A DNA stretch of 64,000 nt, taken from positions 4,367,501 through 4,431,500 of the forward strand of contig JALDNG010000038.1 of NCBI GenBank assembly GCA_024349245.1, given 5' to 3'. The position numbers were made by a program, and so were the translations under genes. Shown here piece by piece: positions 1 to 12,445 of this stretch. The DNA is from Neodontobutis hainanensis. Lineage: Eukaryota > Chordata > Actinopteri > Gobiiformes > Odontobutidae. Under the pieces are notes generated by a model. That model was not told the DNA's origin. It worked only from the letters and a program-made list of their open reading frames with translations, and did not search any database. How positions within the stretch are numbered: the stretch's first letter is position 1; every line of letters begins with the position of its first letter.

Positions 1-50
1 CATAAAACACTCACTTTTGCTTTACAAACTAAAAACTATGTCTAATGCAG

Positions 51-538
51 CTGGAGCAGCAGCTGACCTATGAGAACTTTGTGGAGTGGACCCGTCCGGA
101 CAAGATGCATGAAGTCTTTGTCCGGGTAGGGCTTCCTCAATTTAAGGTCAAGGAAAGATATGACCTGAAGAAGGTCCTGACCGACATGGGCATGGTGGAC
201 GCTTTTGATCCGTCAAAGAGTGACTTCTCTGGTAAGAAAACACTTTGTGAGCAGCCCAGCTGATTGACCATATGCATCATAACTGTGTTCATAAGTGTGC
301 TTTTTTGTCTTCTGTCTCAGGGATGTCTCCTTCCAAAGACCTGGTGTTGTCAGAGGTTGTCCATAAAGCCTTTGTGGAGGTGAATGAAGAGGGAACTGTG
401 GCTGCTGCTGCCACTGAGGCCACTATAGAAAACAGCATCATTCCCACTTTTATCGCAGATCACCCCTTCCTCTTCTTCATTCGACACAACCTCATAAATA
501 CAGTTCTTTTTGCCGGCAGATACTGCACTCCTGAGTGA
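51..538 (+). CDS. serpinb1l: Serpin A: last two coding exons of a clade B serpin (partial)
   Basis: Only the 3' end of this gene is inside the window. Exon 51-231 follows an AG acceptor at 49-50 and ends at a GT donor; exon 321-538 follows TCTGTCTCAG and ends in TGA at 536-538. The first encodes the helix and strand region ending [12 protein letters not shown]; the second encodes the hinge [10 protein letters not shown], the reactive-centre loop and the serpin signature [10 protein letters not shown]. The hinge has small residues at P12-P9, as in inhibitory serpins. The loop between hinge and FIADH has 11 residues ([11 protein letters not shown]), three fewer than most paralogs here, so P1 cannot be assigned safely (Ser or Ile by different counting). 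Upstream exons lie outside the window. It faces serpin B tail to tail. Clade B assignment is firm; the exact orthology is not. Confidence 0.85.
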
Positions 539-646
539 GCAGAGTTGTAAACAGGTTTACAAATGTATTTCATTTGGGCCTTCTCTGCTGCTTCATCTGC
601 AAAATCTAGTAGATCCTGACCTGCACTTTCTAAATTTTTAAGTTGA

Positions 647-652
647 AATAAA
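647..652 (+). terminator. Polyadenylation signal AATAAA of serpin A
   Basis: AATAAA lies about 110 bases after the stop codon of serpin A and is followed by a T-rich stretch. Position and sequence fit a polyadenylation signal; transcript data would confirm use. Confidence 0.6.
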
Positions 653-659
653 ATGATTT

Positions 660-1660
660 TTTTTCTTTCACATATTGCTCAGACAAAGAGAATTAAAATA
701 AAACACTGCTAAATGTAAATTAAATTTTACCAATAACAGAAAGATGACTGTTTCTTCAATTGAACAAAATAAGACCTTTTCTTCCAATGAAGTATAAGTA
801 GAATTAATAAAAATTCTGGTTTGTGTAGTTTTGTGACAAATCTTTTCTAATGTTAATAAAAAAGTATTATCAACAGGGGTCATGTGTATTGAGACAAACA
901 TCTTTTTATTCTTATTCATGTTTGTAATGTGAGTGGGATGGTTCAATTAGACTACACACATTGCTTGGTAATTGGTTTTGTGCTCATCTCTTAATTTCAT
1001 TTGTTTTATGCAATGCTTTTCACCATTTGTGTTTTATTGTTATTAAGCATTTATGTAAGGAGCTACATTAGGTCTAGTACAGGATAAGATAAAGGCCATT
1101 TAAGTGCTTATTCATTAGGACAATATATAAGATAAATTTGTAAACCCAAAGATAAAGATTAGGTAACAGACCAATGAAACACTTAAAGGAAAAGGCTTTG
1201 GGTCATGACCAAAAGAGTTTTGTCCGCAGGGAGAACAGTGCTCGTCCAGACTGAGAGGTGAGGTGATAAATCAAGTTTATTATTGTGTCATGTTTAAAAC
1301 ACAAACCCAGCCCTAATGGGATTACAAGACACCACAAGTTAAACAAAAGTCCAGAAACAAACACTAGTTCATGAGTGCTCCAGAATATCTCAGGATTGAC
1401 GTAAACTTACAGGTCTTTAATTTTGTTTTCTCATTATGCCATTTAACAGTTTTCCTCAAAACTGAGTCAGTCTAACATTTAAAATAACAGAGTACACGTT
1501 ATATACTGTCATAGGCTGATTTCTCTGTAATCAAAAAAAGAAAGATATTACTTTAAATGAGCTGTACGGGATAAGGAAGTATTTAGTATGGATAAATTTA
1601 GGACCATTATGAGATCTTTTTTTAATTAAATTGTGAGTTTGTAAGCCATTCTGGTGTTTG
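660..1660. other. Intergenic, between tail-to-tail serpins A and B
   Basis: No gene, RNA gene or clear repeat seen. TTTATT at 1276-1281 would read AATAAA on the minus strand and may be the polyadenylation signal of serpin pseudogene B. Confidence 0.5.
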
Positions 1661-2229
1661 TTTGGTTTAGAATATTGGACAGCCGAGGCTTTGGTTTACG
1701 TTGATGATGTCTGATTCAGGGGAGCAGTATCTTCCTGCAAAGAGAATGGTGTTGGTTTTGTTGTGTTGAATGAAGAAGAGGAAAGGATGGTCTGCGACAA
1801 ATGTAGCTGAAGGCGGGCAACTTTTAAATTCCAGGCACCCGGCAGTGGCAGCACCAGCCTCAGTTCCATCTTCATTAACATCTACAAAAGCTTTGTGAAC
1901 CACTTTAGTCAAAAACAGGTCTTTGGATGGACACATGCCTGAAAGAATAGATCAAAGAAGATTTTTATTGGCTTTATATTTTTCATTAGATTGTGACTGA
2001 CCAATCAGAGCCCTCAATGGCCTCAGCAACACATAACAACCAATGTCAAGAAATAAATTTAAGCAAAGACCTTTCTAGCAGTAAGTAAAGGCTTAAATGG
2101 TTAAAATGTGTGTGGGGGATCTGTAAAAACAGTCCATGTACTCATCCTCATTTTCATCCCAGTCCCATGACTAAATATAAAGTTTAAGAAATGACATACA
2201 ATATTTTTTTATATATATTTTTTTATATT

Positions 2230-2560
2230 TCTTGCCCAGTGTGTGCTGTCTTGTTTCTCTAGTCTTTGTCTCCCTCGTGTGGTCATGTGGTTTCTGGCTT
2301 GTGGGAGTGGTCGGCAGGTAGATGCAACTGTTCCTCATTTTTTATCAACCACAAGTACCTCCAGTATCCTCTGCCTGCCTCCAAGCCCCTTTGCCAGGAC
2401 TATGCCACGCTTCTACCACGCCTAGTTATTAACCTTATCTGTTGTACAATAATGCCAAATTCTAAAACTCAACTTCTGTGTCTGCTTTGGGGTCCTGCCT
2501 CCAGCTCCCTAACAAATACACTACTTTGTATTTTACTGTAAAGAAACCATGAGTAACCAA
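2230..2560. mobile_element. Insertion in the last intron of serpin B, possibly retroelement-derived
   Basis: The matching intron of serpin C lacks this GC-richer stretch, while the flanks (for example 1975-2100 against 7436-7560) align. The sequence around 2450-2515 resembles the untranslated end of fish LTR retrotransposons, but I see no open frame or paired LTRs, so the family is uncertain. Confidence 0.35.
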
Positions 2561-4675
2561 GGACAACAGGGCCATGGGATATTTTCTTACCTGAAAAGTC
2601 ACACTTTGACTCATTGAAAGCATCCACCATGCCCATGCTGGTCAAGGCATTATTCAGGTCATAATTCTCCTAATTCTTAAATCGAGGAAGTCCCAGTGTG
2701 ACTAGGAATGGACACATTTTGTCCCGTTGGGTCCACTCCTTGAAGTTTTTGTAGGTGAGCATCTGCTCCAGCTGCAAAAGACAGATGTGTTAGTAAGGCA
2801 AATGTTTTTTATGTGAGCAACTACAGTGCTCTACCTTCTCCAGACCTGTAGAACTGTCCTCAATGTCATTGGGCAAAAAGATGAGCATACTGAGCTCCCT
2901 GAACGTATAAGGCAACTCTATGACCTAATGAACAGAAAGAACGCAGTCAGAAGATTTAGACAAAATATTTCATCGTTATTCTGTTTTTTTCTTACCTGGC
3001 AGTTGGCCTCTTTGATCTGTCTTAATTGAAACTTTGAGTTTTGGTGCATCATCTTCACTGGCTTAGTTTCACTCTTCGAACAGAGACATACAAGCACTTA
3101 ACAATTTAATTCCCTAAACTTTGACTCAACAGAGATGTCAAAGGTCCAATTTTATTCTATATTTATACGCTTCACCTGGGACACGGCTATGATTTGGGAC
3201 AACCCTCTATAAACCATTGCCCATTGCAACTTTTTGCAAACATCCCCAAAAACAAATGTATGCAACTTCATCTTCTCCCACCTTTGATCAAGTAGGCTGT
3301 TAAACAAATACAAAAGTAAATGTCTTGTATCAGTCTAACCATTTGATTGACAATTAACTGCCACGTGCGTGACCAAAAATCTAATATAAGAATGTAAAAT
3401 AGCACGCTGAAACACTATAATAATAAAAAAAAAAGTTAGATTTTTTAATAGTCAACGGTTACCTTGTTGAGTCTAAACTTAGCATCACATGTCTCAGTCT
3501 TCTTAAACTGCTTGACCCAGTAGGCTTTCAGGTAGATGGCATTGACCAGCACCAGCCTCGTCGAGGTCCCCACTACACCTTCAGACAGCACATCCTTAAT
3601 TTTACCTTCAGAAAGAAAAAACAAACAAAGAGATCACAATGATTAATCAAAAGAAGGGAATACAATTCAGTTGTTAACACATTAAATCTGTCTGGAGATG
3701 TACAGTTATTAAACTACAAGTGTAAATCTGTGAGAACCTTGAGTCTGCTGCTCCACCCAAGAGTTAATGTGGACCCGAGCCTCCTCTGAGTTCTTAATGA
3801 AGTCCACAGGCCCAAACTCCGCATTGTAGTACTTCTTGGTTCTGTTTAAGAAATCCTAATTTATTAAAAACAATACATGTATAAAGTATTAGTCCTTTTT
3901 ACATTTAAATGTATTGGTCAGCGATACTTCATGGATTGTTGTCGTTTGGATTGGCACAGTATATTGTGTATGAGACAGATAAGAACATACTGCCTCTTAT
4001 CACATCAATAATGTAAAATCAAGACAACAGCTGTAGTCAGTCTGCTCTCATTCATCAAGATTATAACCTACACTATAACATATTTAACTACCAGGGATGT
4101 GATGATATTGTCAATATAACAATAAGTGTCACTATTCTCATGAAGATATTCTAGGTCGTCTAGGCAAAAGAAATATATAATATTATTGAAGACATATTAT
4201 CAATATCTTCAATTGTTATCTTTATTTGGATAGGTGGTCCCTGGAGAAGCAGGGGGGACTATGTCTAAGTTGCAAAGCAAAAGAACCATGGTGAGCCAGC
4301 AAACACATTATAAGGACAAGGGCCAACCCTATACAGGGCCATAGAAGCTGTCCGAGCACAGAGAGGTGTCTGGGGAGTAGGATGTCTGGGCATCATTCAG
4401 TGTTTAGACTGCTGTCCCTGAACCCAGCTCCAGAAAACAAAAGAAAATAGATAGTTTGATGGATGGACTTTTTTAAATTGTCAAATTCTTACAATTTGCA
4501 ATAAATATTCTACAACAGTTTTTTTGTGATATTATTCTATCATGAGATTTTGATATTATTACATCCCTTCCAGCTACAATTCACGCCTTGTAAATGGTAC
4601 AAGGCATGCATTTATTTAGTACTTTTTGATACCTTCTTGATCACTCAAAGTGCTTTACATCATTCTTCCATTCAC

Positions 4676-4868
4676 CCCTTCACAGCCAACCCAAAGGTAG
4701 TTGGTTCGATTCCCGCTCTCCCCACAGTTCTTACTGTTGTTGTGTCCTTGGGCAAGACACTTAACCCACCTTGCCTCCAGTGACTGTAACACTGGTAATT
4801 ACTGTAGAACAATGTAAGTCGCTTTGGATAAAAGCGTCTGCTAAATGAATAAATGTAAATGTAATGTA
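4676..4868 (+). mobile_element. tRNA-derived SINE in an intron of serpin B
   Basis: Positions 4703-4715 read GGTTCGATTCCCG, a good RNA polymerase III B-box. It is followed by a body containing CTTGGGCAAGACACTTAACC and a tail region around 4808-4860 (GTCGCTTTGGATAAAAGCG, then repeats of AAATGTAA) typical of widespread teleost SINEs that share a LINE tail. The 5' part with the A-box is not clear; the piece at 4610-4675 may belong to another repeat. Serpin C lacks it in the equivalent intron. Confidence 0.75.
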
Positions 4869-5980
4869 AGCTACCTCTGTAGCCACATCTGTCCTGGGGC
4901 AGACTGAGAGACGCAGCTATCATACCAACAAGTCTCCAACCACCACCAAACACACCACAATCACACTAACACTTTCATTCACCAGTGGCACAGACGCATT
5001 ATAAACACACTCCTGCTGCTGAAATAGTTCAAATGAGACACACCTCAATAAACTTGCAGGCCTGCTCTCCGTAGAGCCTGTTGGCAGCACTGAGGGCATA
5101 GGTAGAGTCTGGTTTGTTGAACTCCTGCAGCAGTGAAGAAAAGCTCGAATGGATATCAACCGTGAGGTCTTTAGTTTTCAGACACTGTTGAGGAACAAAA
5201 CAAGACAAGAGTTATTTTGTTTTAGGTTTTTTTTAATAAGGGATTTTTCAGCCAACTGTGGATCCATTAATGGTAAAAAATACATTTAAAGTGAAGAGAA
5301 AAACAGTTTAAATAGTGGGGCTTTGAATACAAGACTATTTCCCATTGTATTTGTCTCGATATATTCACTCTATCGATCAACTATCAAATGAGTTAATGTA
5401 AGCTATGTTACTTCTGAAATCAGTAGTATTCACTAAACTAGAGGTCTGTGGTCGTGTGCATGTTACCTCTGACATCTGCGTGGCCGTGTGGCCCCTGGCC
5501 CCCAGCAGCACCATAGCGAGCGCTGAGGAGATGCTGAAAGGGGAGGAGAAGACATTGGATGCTCTGTTTTTGTCGCCCAGGGCTTTGAAAAGAGCCAGAG
5601 TGAAGCTGGTGTTAGCCTTGGACAGAGGAGTTTCAGATGCCATTGTGTCTGTTTCAAAAAAAGCACAGTATCACATTAGTTATTGCAATGTATGTAATAA
5701 ATAGCATAAATAGAAGAAGTGCAGTTTTAATTTAAGGCAGAAAGCAGAGTTCAGTTTGATTAGATCACTATTCAACAAAAATACTAAAAATGGTTTTAAT
5801 TGAAACTCTTTAAACAGTATCATACACTCCTCATTCTGATCACCTTATTGTCTTCTAGGTTTAATGAACACCATTCCTATAACATGAGCCAATATCAGTC
5901 AATATTAAACTATTGCTAAACTGCCTAAAAACTAAAAAAATATCTACTGACACACACAGAGACAAACAATATCCACTTAC

Positions 5981-6052
5981 TGGAAGAGCTTTTCCTTCAC
6001 AGACAAACCACAGCTTGAGTTTTATATGAAGAGCATAGACCACACCCCTTTA
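5981..6052 (-). promoter_or_regulatory. Core promoter and non-coding exon 1 of serpin B
   Basis: On the minus strand a GGGTGTGG box (about 6050-6043) precedes CATATAAAAC (about 6029-6020), then the exon 1 sequence containing CTGTGAAGGAAAAGCTC, ending at 5981 before a GTAAGT donor. The order G-rich CACCC-type box, TATA box, exon 1 is shared with serpins E-H. The second exon begins a few bases upstream of the ATG at 5643, after an AAACAG acceptor. Confidence 0.6.
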
Positions 6053-7155
6053 AACAACAAACTGGAATTTAATAATTACAGAAGGGCTCCTTTTTCTGTC
6101 AATGGTGTGTGACAGATGCATTAGTTGTATAGACAGGCCCTTTACAAAATAATGTCAATATGCTATTCCAATAAAACCTACCCATTGGAGATGTTCTGTT
6201 CTTTTTGTAACATATTATAAAAATGCAGTTGGTGTCACAAATATTGATTCTATTGTTCAGTAGAAGAGCAAGTGTTCTTTTCACTTTGGAATTGGCGGTG
6301 ACATTAAAATCATGGATAAGCTGTTTGGGATAGTTTGGATACAGATTTACCCTTGTGGTTGGAGCAGGTGTGACAAGGGTCAATAAATTACTACTTTGAA
6401 TTTGACTGTTTTCTTTATTCTATATTAAAAGCACACCATGTGACTTTTTACTTTAAGATACACTACCGTCTTGTGAAAGCACAAACAGTATCACAAACAT
6501 CCAACACAAATTAACAGAACTAACACAGCAAAATATATTTATTGAAAGGTAAAAGTTGCATCTGGGTTTGCAGCAGAATTTCTTTTCTTTTGTCGAACAC
6601 AAGTGTTGCTTTAGGGCTTTATGTTGAGAAAGATGTTACAGAAACAATATCATTTCCAGACAAGATAACCCTGCCACAAAAACTTCTGTAAAGGTAGTTT
6701 AGTGACTTTGAACTAAACTTAAAGAGGAAATGTGCATTACTTTAAGATTTCAAAAGCATTGATCTTTTCTCAGTTATCTTAGTTGACTTCATTTTTTGTT
6801 AAAAAATTTTTTTTTATAAATATAAATAACAGACTTATAAATTTAAAAATAATAAAAGGTTCATTCTTTCAGAGGGTCTAAGACAAGATATACAAGACTT
6901 AGATAAGGATAATGAATAAATGTAAGGCTGAAGATGCTGCGTAATCATTAGGACCATATATAAGACATATTCTGCTTGATATGGATCATGTACTATTAGA
7001 CTAATGTTCCAGGATCCACTGAAGGCACTGCAAATGTGAGTAAATTATGAGTTTAAGTTAAGTTTGGTTATGATATTGAACAGATGTTATAAGCTGTTAC
7101 AAACTCCAGAGCCGTGACAGTCAGTCACAGAGAAGGAACTATCGGTACTGACTGC
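6053..7155. other. Intergenic between serpins B and C, with 3' end of C
   Basis: No gene seen. TTTATT at 6538-6543 reads AATAAA on the minus strand and could be the polyadenylation signal of serpin C, about 610 bases past its stop. Confidence 0.45.
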
Positions 7156-10136
7156 TCACTCAGGGGAGCAGTATCGTCCTGCAAAGAGGATGGTGTTGGT
7201 GTTGTTGTGTTGAATGAAGAAGAGGAAAGGATGGTCTGCGACAAATGTAGCTGGAGGCGGGAGACACATAAATTCCATGCTTCCGAGAGTGGAAGCAGCA
7301 GCCTCAGTTCCATCTTCATTAACATCTACAAAAGCTTTGTGAACCACTTTTGTCAAAACCAGGTCTTTGGATGGAGACATGCCTGAAAGGAAGAAGGTTT
7401 AAAAATGAGAAACCACAGTAAAGATTAAAGGTTTCATTGGCTGTATGTTTTTCATTAGATTGTGACCAATCAGAGCAGTCCATGTCCTCAGCAACACATA
7501 ACCACCAATTTTAACAAATAAATATAAGCAGAGACCTTTCTAGCAGTAAGTAAAGGCTTACTTTAAAATGGCTTAAAATGTTTGGGGAATCTGTAAAAAC
7601 AGGCCCAGGACTCAAAAGTGTGATCCTCATTTTTATCCCAGTCCCATGACTCAATGAAACGTTTCAGAAAGACATAGAATTATTTTTTATTAGCACTACA
7701 CTGTTGTTTGTTTTTGCAAAGTTCTGACTTTGGTAGAAAAACATATATTTAATATGAGGAAGTTAAAGTATAGGGCCATGGTCTGCTCTTGACAGGATCA
7801 TTTCTTACCAGAGAAGTCACACTTTGACTCATTGAAAGCATCCACCATGCCCATGCTGGTCAGGACATTATTCAGGTCATAATTCTCCTCAATCTTAAAT
7901 CGAGGAAGCCCCAGTGTGACCTGGTATTGATGCATTTTGTCCCGTTGGGTCCACTCCTTAAAGTTTTCGTAGGTGAGCATCTGCTCCAGCTGCAAAAGAC
8001 AGATGTGTTAGTAAGGCAAGTGTTTTTTATGTGAGCCACTACAGTGTCCTACCTTCTCCAGACCTGTAGAACTGTCCTCAATGTCATTGGGCAAAATGAT
8101 GAGCATACTGAGCTCCCCCCACCTATAGGGCAACTCTATGACCTAATGAACAGAAAGAAACCAGTCAGAAGATTTAGACAACTCATTTTCCTGAATGCTT
8201 CAGAGTTCATCCAAACACCACAATCAGGTAAAAATTTACAGAACAAGAAATAGCTGGCAATAAATACAAAGAAGGACACGTGATCAATGATAACGTGACC
8301 TGCCATGTGAAAATGTCACTAAATGTGTTGCCAGATAAGTTGGTGTCCATTTCTCATGGAGGTGATTGATCATGTGACCTTCTTCAATGCTGTCAGCTAT
8401 TTTCTGTTCTGTTTTTCAGTCATTCATTTTTATTTAAAAATAAAAGCCTTTTTTCAATATTTTTTAACCTGGATGTTTTAAAAGGTATCCATCCAGATAA
8501 ATTTTATCATTATATTCATTATTCAGTTTTTTCTTACCTGGCAGTTGGCCTCTTTGATCTGTCTTAATTGAAACTTTGCGTTTTGGTGCATCATCTTCAC
8601 TGGCTTAGTTTCACTCTTCGAACAGAGACATACAAACACATAACAATTGAATTACCTAAACTTTGACCTCAACAGAAATGTTAGCCCTACCAGGGGGCTA
8701 AGACCATGTCTGTCTCTATACATGGGGAGTTGTAGTGACTTTTTAATAATCACCAGGTCAGTTACTATTGCTTAATGTTGTTGTGTCCTCCTGATCCTTC
8801 CCACAAAAATATTGTCTATGGGTAGCACGCTGGAAGTACCTTGTTGAGTCTAAACGTAGCATCACTTGTGACATCAGTCATAAACGGCTTGACCCAGTAG
8901 GCTTTCAGGTAGATGGCATTGACCAGCACCAGCCTCGTCGAGGTCCCCACTACACCTTCAGACAGCACATCCTTAATTTTACCTTCAGAAAGAAAAAACA
9001 AACAAAATACCCTTGGTAAATATTACATAATATTAAATCTGTCTGGAGATGTACAGTTATTAAACTACAAGTGTAAATCTGTGAGAACCTTGGGTCTGCT
9101 GCTCCACCCAAGAGTTAATGTGGACCCGAGCCTCCTCTGAGTTCTTAATGAAGTCCACAGGCCCAAACTCCGCATTGTAGTGCTTTTTGGTTCCTTCTAA
9201 AAAATCCTAAATTATTAAAAAACAATACATGAATAAAGACATTTGTTATTAGTCATTTTTACATTTGCTGTATATGTGTTGGTCAGATGAACAAATCAGT
9301 CAGAAATTCATCAGCCACTACCAACTGTCTTTTGTCTGATCTGGACCAGCAACAAACATCCAAACCTGTTCATGACACACAGCTCTTGACCATAGGTGAG
9401 ACTAAGAAAAAACAAAACCACTTGTCTCCGATTATATAGTGGTCAAAATTGTAAACATATACTATATTGGACTGGAATGCCTTGGATGAGCTGGAGCTGC
9501 CCCATGACCCAACCCAAGTGGAAGAAAATGGATGGTTTAGTACAGATAGACTTTATTGTATATTATTGTATCATGACATTTGAATTATTGGAAATTCTGT
9601 TGAAGCTTCAACCTTTTGAGTTACAAACAGTCCTCCTGCTAAAGCAAATAAGACACACCTCAATAAACTTGTAGGACTGCTCTCCGTAGAGCCTGTTGGC
9701 AGCACTGAGGGCATATTGAGCGTCTGGTTTGTTGAACTCCTGCAGCAGTGAAGAAAAGCTCGAGTGGATATCATCCGTGATGTCCTTAGTTTTCAGACAC
9801 TGTTGAGGAACAAGACAAGAGTGTTTTTAAACAACAGAGTTTGCTCAAAACAATTCTGGTTACATGAATGGTAAAAGTAGATTTAGTTAAAGTTAAGAGA
9901 AAATGGTTCTCCTGTGTTCATCCTAAACACAAGCTGCTGAACTGTGGTCATGTGCATGTTACCTCTGACATCTGTGTGGCCGTGTGGCCCCTGGCCCCCA
10001 GCAGCACCATAGCGAGCGCTGAGGAGATGCTCAAAGGGGAGTAGAAGACATTGGATGCTTTGTCGTTGTCAAGGGCTTTGAACAGAGCCAGAGCAAATCT
10101 GGTGTTAGCCTTGGACAGAGGAGTTCCAGATGCCAT
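7156..10136 (-). CDS. serpinb1l: Serpin C: clade B serpin with intact reading frame
   Basis: Minus-strand coding exons: 10136-9963, 9799-9659, 9206-9089, 8982-8840, 8615-8538, 8142-8053, 7989-7809, 7382-7156; lengths sum to 1152 bases, 383 residues, close to the usual 379 for human SERPINB1. The start [20 protein letters not shown] lacks a signal peptide, as expected for a nucleocytoplasmic clade B serpin. Hinge [10 protein letters not shown], loop [14 protein letters not shown] and signature [10 protein letters not shown] are present; the canonical count puts Met at P1 and Cys at P1', which would suit elastase- or chymotrypsin-like serine proteases. Translation shows no internal stop. The oddity is upstream: the TATA box and the GT donor of non-coding exon 1 found in paralogs are missing, so expression is in doubt. 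Pairs with pseudogene B as a tandem duplicate. Confidence 0.85.
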
Positions 10137-10358
10137 TTTGTCTTCTACAAATAAAACATAACAAAGAGAAGTGCACACAGTCAGCTTCAGAAACAAAAAA
10201 AATACTCACTTTATTTAAAACATACTATCTAATAAACAAATACTAAGCAATCACCATAACTATTTCATGAGGTAGTGGTAAACAGTCACTCTTTCTAGAT
10301 TGCCTGGAAACTAAATAGGATCTACTGTCAGCCTCTGAGACACACATTATCCACTTCC

Positions 10359-10410
10359 CAGTAGTGTCCAGGAGACTTCCCTTCAGAGAGTCATGCCTAG
10401 TCAGGCCTCA
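10359..10410 (-). promoter_or_regulatory. Degenerate exon 1 and promoter region of serpin C
   Basis: The minus strand here matches exon 1 of paralogs (AAGTCTCCTGGACACTACTG) and the sequence beyond its donor matches serpin B. The donor itself reads GGAAGTGG where B reads GTAAGTGG, so the GT is lost. Upstream, neither the G-rich box nor a TATA box is found where paralogs have them. Either another first exon is used or the gene is silenced. Confidence 0.5.
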
Positions 10411-10672
10411 TGCTTGTGGATTCAAACAAATATGACAATAAGACCTGTTTTTTTCCTTTAATATATTAAGAAATAATATAATCATAGCAACTATCACATA
10501 AAACCTCTTTCCATTTTATTAATATAGTAAAATAGGAACATAAAATACACTTTACAGCATATAATGGATTAATATCCGTGGGAGGAGATCGAAAGAAACT
10601 TACGCTAAACTGAAACTAGAGCAGGTTTAGCAAGATTGTTGTTGACGAAAGAAACACGTTCCACTTCAGCAC

Positions 10673-10768
10673 CGAGGTAGAGGAGGAAGAAGAGGAGGAA
10701 GAGGGGGAGTGTGTGTGTGTGTGTGGGGGGGGGGGGCAAACACCGAGAGAGAATATATATATATATAT
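10673..10768. repeat. Compound microsatellite: purine tract, (GT)n, G12, (AT)n
   Basis: A GA-rich purine run (about 10673-10710) leads into (GT)n, twelve G in a row (10725-10736), and after a short spacer (AT)n at about 10753-10768. Four simple repeats within 100 bases; likely polymorphic and prone to non-B structure. Confidence 0.9.
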
Positions 10769-10769
10769 T

Positions 10770-12440
10770 TTACGGGTTCGTATTTTGCAAAACTTTGTAC
10801 TTCCGGGATAATAGCATAATAGGCGTTCTCCCATCACTGCTTCTACGCATGCTCATATGGCCCTGGACACCCACAGCGCCCCCTGTCTTTGTAGCAGGTT
10901 CAGAACAGTTGAACAATATGAAGCAAATAGAAACAAGAACACTGTAGCCAAGGCCCTGTGAACCCTCAGATGATTCCCATCAAGTTGGGACCAAAAGTGG
11001 TGGAGGGCCAAGACATGCAATAGAAGAAAATATTAAGGCCTGGATTCTATATCAAGTGCCTCACTAGTTTATGAAACAGACCAAACACACAAGGACAATA
11101 TAATCTATAGGCCAAAGCTTACCATTAAAAACTAGATTTAGAAAGATTACCAAATTAGGCTTTTACAGGAAGAAAACACTCACTTTACCAGCCACAATGT
11201 TTGCTTAAGGAATGCTAACACTGAGATTGCCTCGGTCCCATCCCATTACCAGTTGCTACGCCCAGTCGGCCGCAGGACAATCTCCAGAAGAACACTAAAA
11301 ATAGCTCTAAACAAAAAACAAAAAACACAATATTAGAGGCAGACAGACTTACCAAAGAAGGACAGATGGTTCAAAATGCAACAATCAGATAATATTGAAT
11401 TTTCCCTGGTATGAGTTACAGACAAAAAGTACCTCGTCTAAAAGCAACAGCAACCCTTAAGGCAAGTCCAAGCAGAGGGCCACACCCAGGCCTCCCCGGA
11501 AGTCTTCTGTCCCGCTGCAGCACTCAACAGATTGGACAGATTCTGCAAATGAGGAAGGAGTTTCTTTTTCCTACAAAATATCTCTACAAAGGGACGAGCT
11601 GAAGATTTTACTTTTGACATGATTTTCAGAGAAATAAGCTTTCTCTAAATTACACTGTAGGCCGTCTGTACAAAGAGACTAAGCTAAAAACCCTTAGATT
11701 TTACATTTACACCAAAGAACTACAAAGTAAACCAACCAAGTATCCCAGTGAGAGCCTGTTCACCTTTCATTAAATCTGACAATGATTCAGATTATTCTGT
11801 TACAATTGTCCTAAAAACAGACCTTCATCTGACAGTGAGGTTAGTGACAAGGTTTGGTGCAGATTTAAATGTTTGCTGCAAATGTATCATAAGAGATCTA
11901 AACAAAAAAGTGTGGCACGCTATTACCCTTCATGTTATTATTATCAAATTTTTGTTTGTGAATTATAATTATTAAGACATTATTATATTTATCTTGTTAA
12001 TACCATTAACAAAATAAAGATCTTTTGTAAAATGCATTAAATAACGGTAATACTTCTTAACCTTAGTACACCCTGTTTGTCTACTTATACTTACTTACCA
12101 TAAATTAAAATAATGCTGGGACCCATTGTATGCACCTTCTTTATTTATAATTAAGCATGTCAATTTATTAAATTTTTTATACGTGTATATTATTACGTGT
12201 TATATAGTGTTTTTGTGCAGCTGTTTATGTTAACAGTTTCCTTTACACTTCATTTTGTATTTACAATCTATTCTTCAGATTTCTGACTGATTGAAGTCCC
12301 TAACATTCAACATTTTATCATAACCTAGTTAGTTGGTTACTCTGTTTAGTCCTGGTCTCAGCACTAGTTTACACTTGGATTAAGTGCCAGTATTACTCAA
12401 GTTTGAGATTAGACTGGCTTTAGGGTTAACTGTGGTGAGT
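10770..12440. other. Intergenic between serpin C and the Tc1 fragment
   Basis: Short open frames only; none resembles a known protein. No RNA gene seen. AT-rich, especially 11900-12260. Part of the segment between serpin C and relic D, probably containing eroded duplicate sequence that I cannot recognise by eye. Confidence 0.4.
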
Positions 12441-12445
12441 AATTC

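Larger units (their letters stand above)
1667..5643 (-). pseudogene. Serpin B: clade B serpin pseudogene with a nonsense codon and lost stop
   Basis: Minus-strand exons in coding order: 5643-5467 ([20 protein letters not shown] start), 5184-5044, 3855-3738, 3605-3463, 3073-2996, 2924-2835, 2771-2591, 1938-1667. All splice sites seen are AG/GT. Exon 2771-2591 has an in-frame TAG at 2672-2670, where serpin C reads a Glu codon; this ends the protein after about 282 residues and removes the reactive-centre loop. In the last exon the usual GAG-TGA has become GAA-TCA, so the frame would run on about 15 residues to 1667. The hinge [10 protein letters not shown] and loop [14 protein letters not shown], with Lys-Ser at the canonical P1-P1', are otherwise preserved, so inactivation looks recent. 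A truncated product is possible but could not inhibit a protease. The neighbour C is its closest relative, including intron sequence. Confidence 0.85.

Noticed and set aside
4703..4715. A possible tRNA gene, from the B-box
   Set aside because: No cloverleaf or matching A-box was found, and the tail is that of a fish SINE.
10840..10880. CTCF-like AGCGCCCCCTG
   Set aside because: Only about 10 of 14 core positions fit, so it was not listed as a site.
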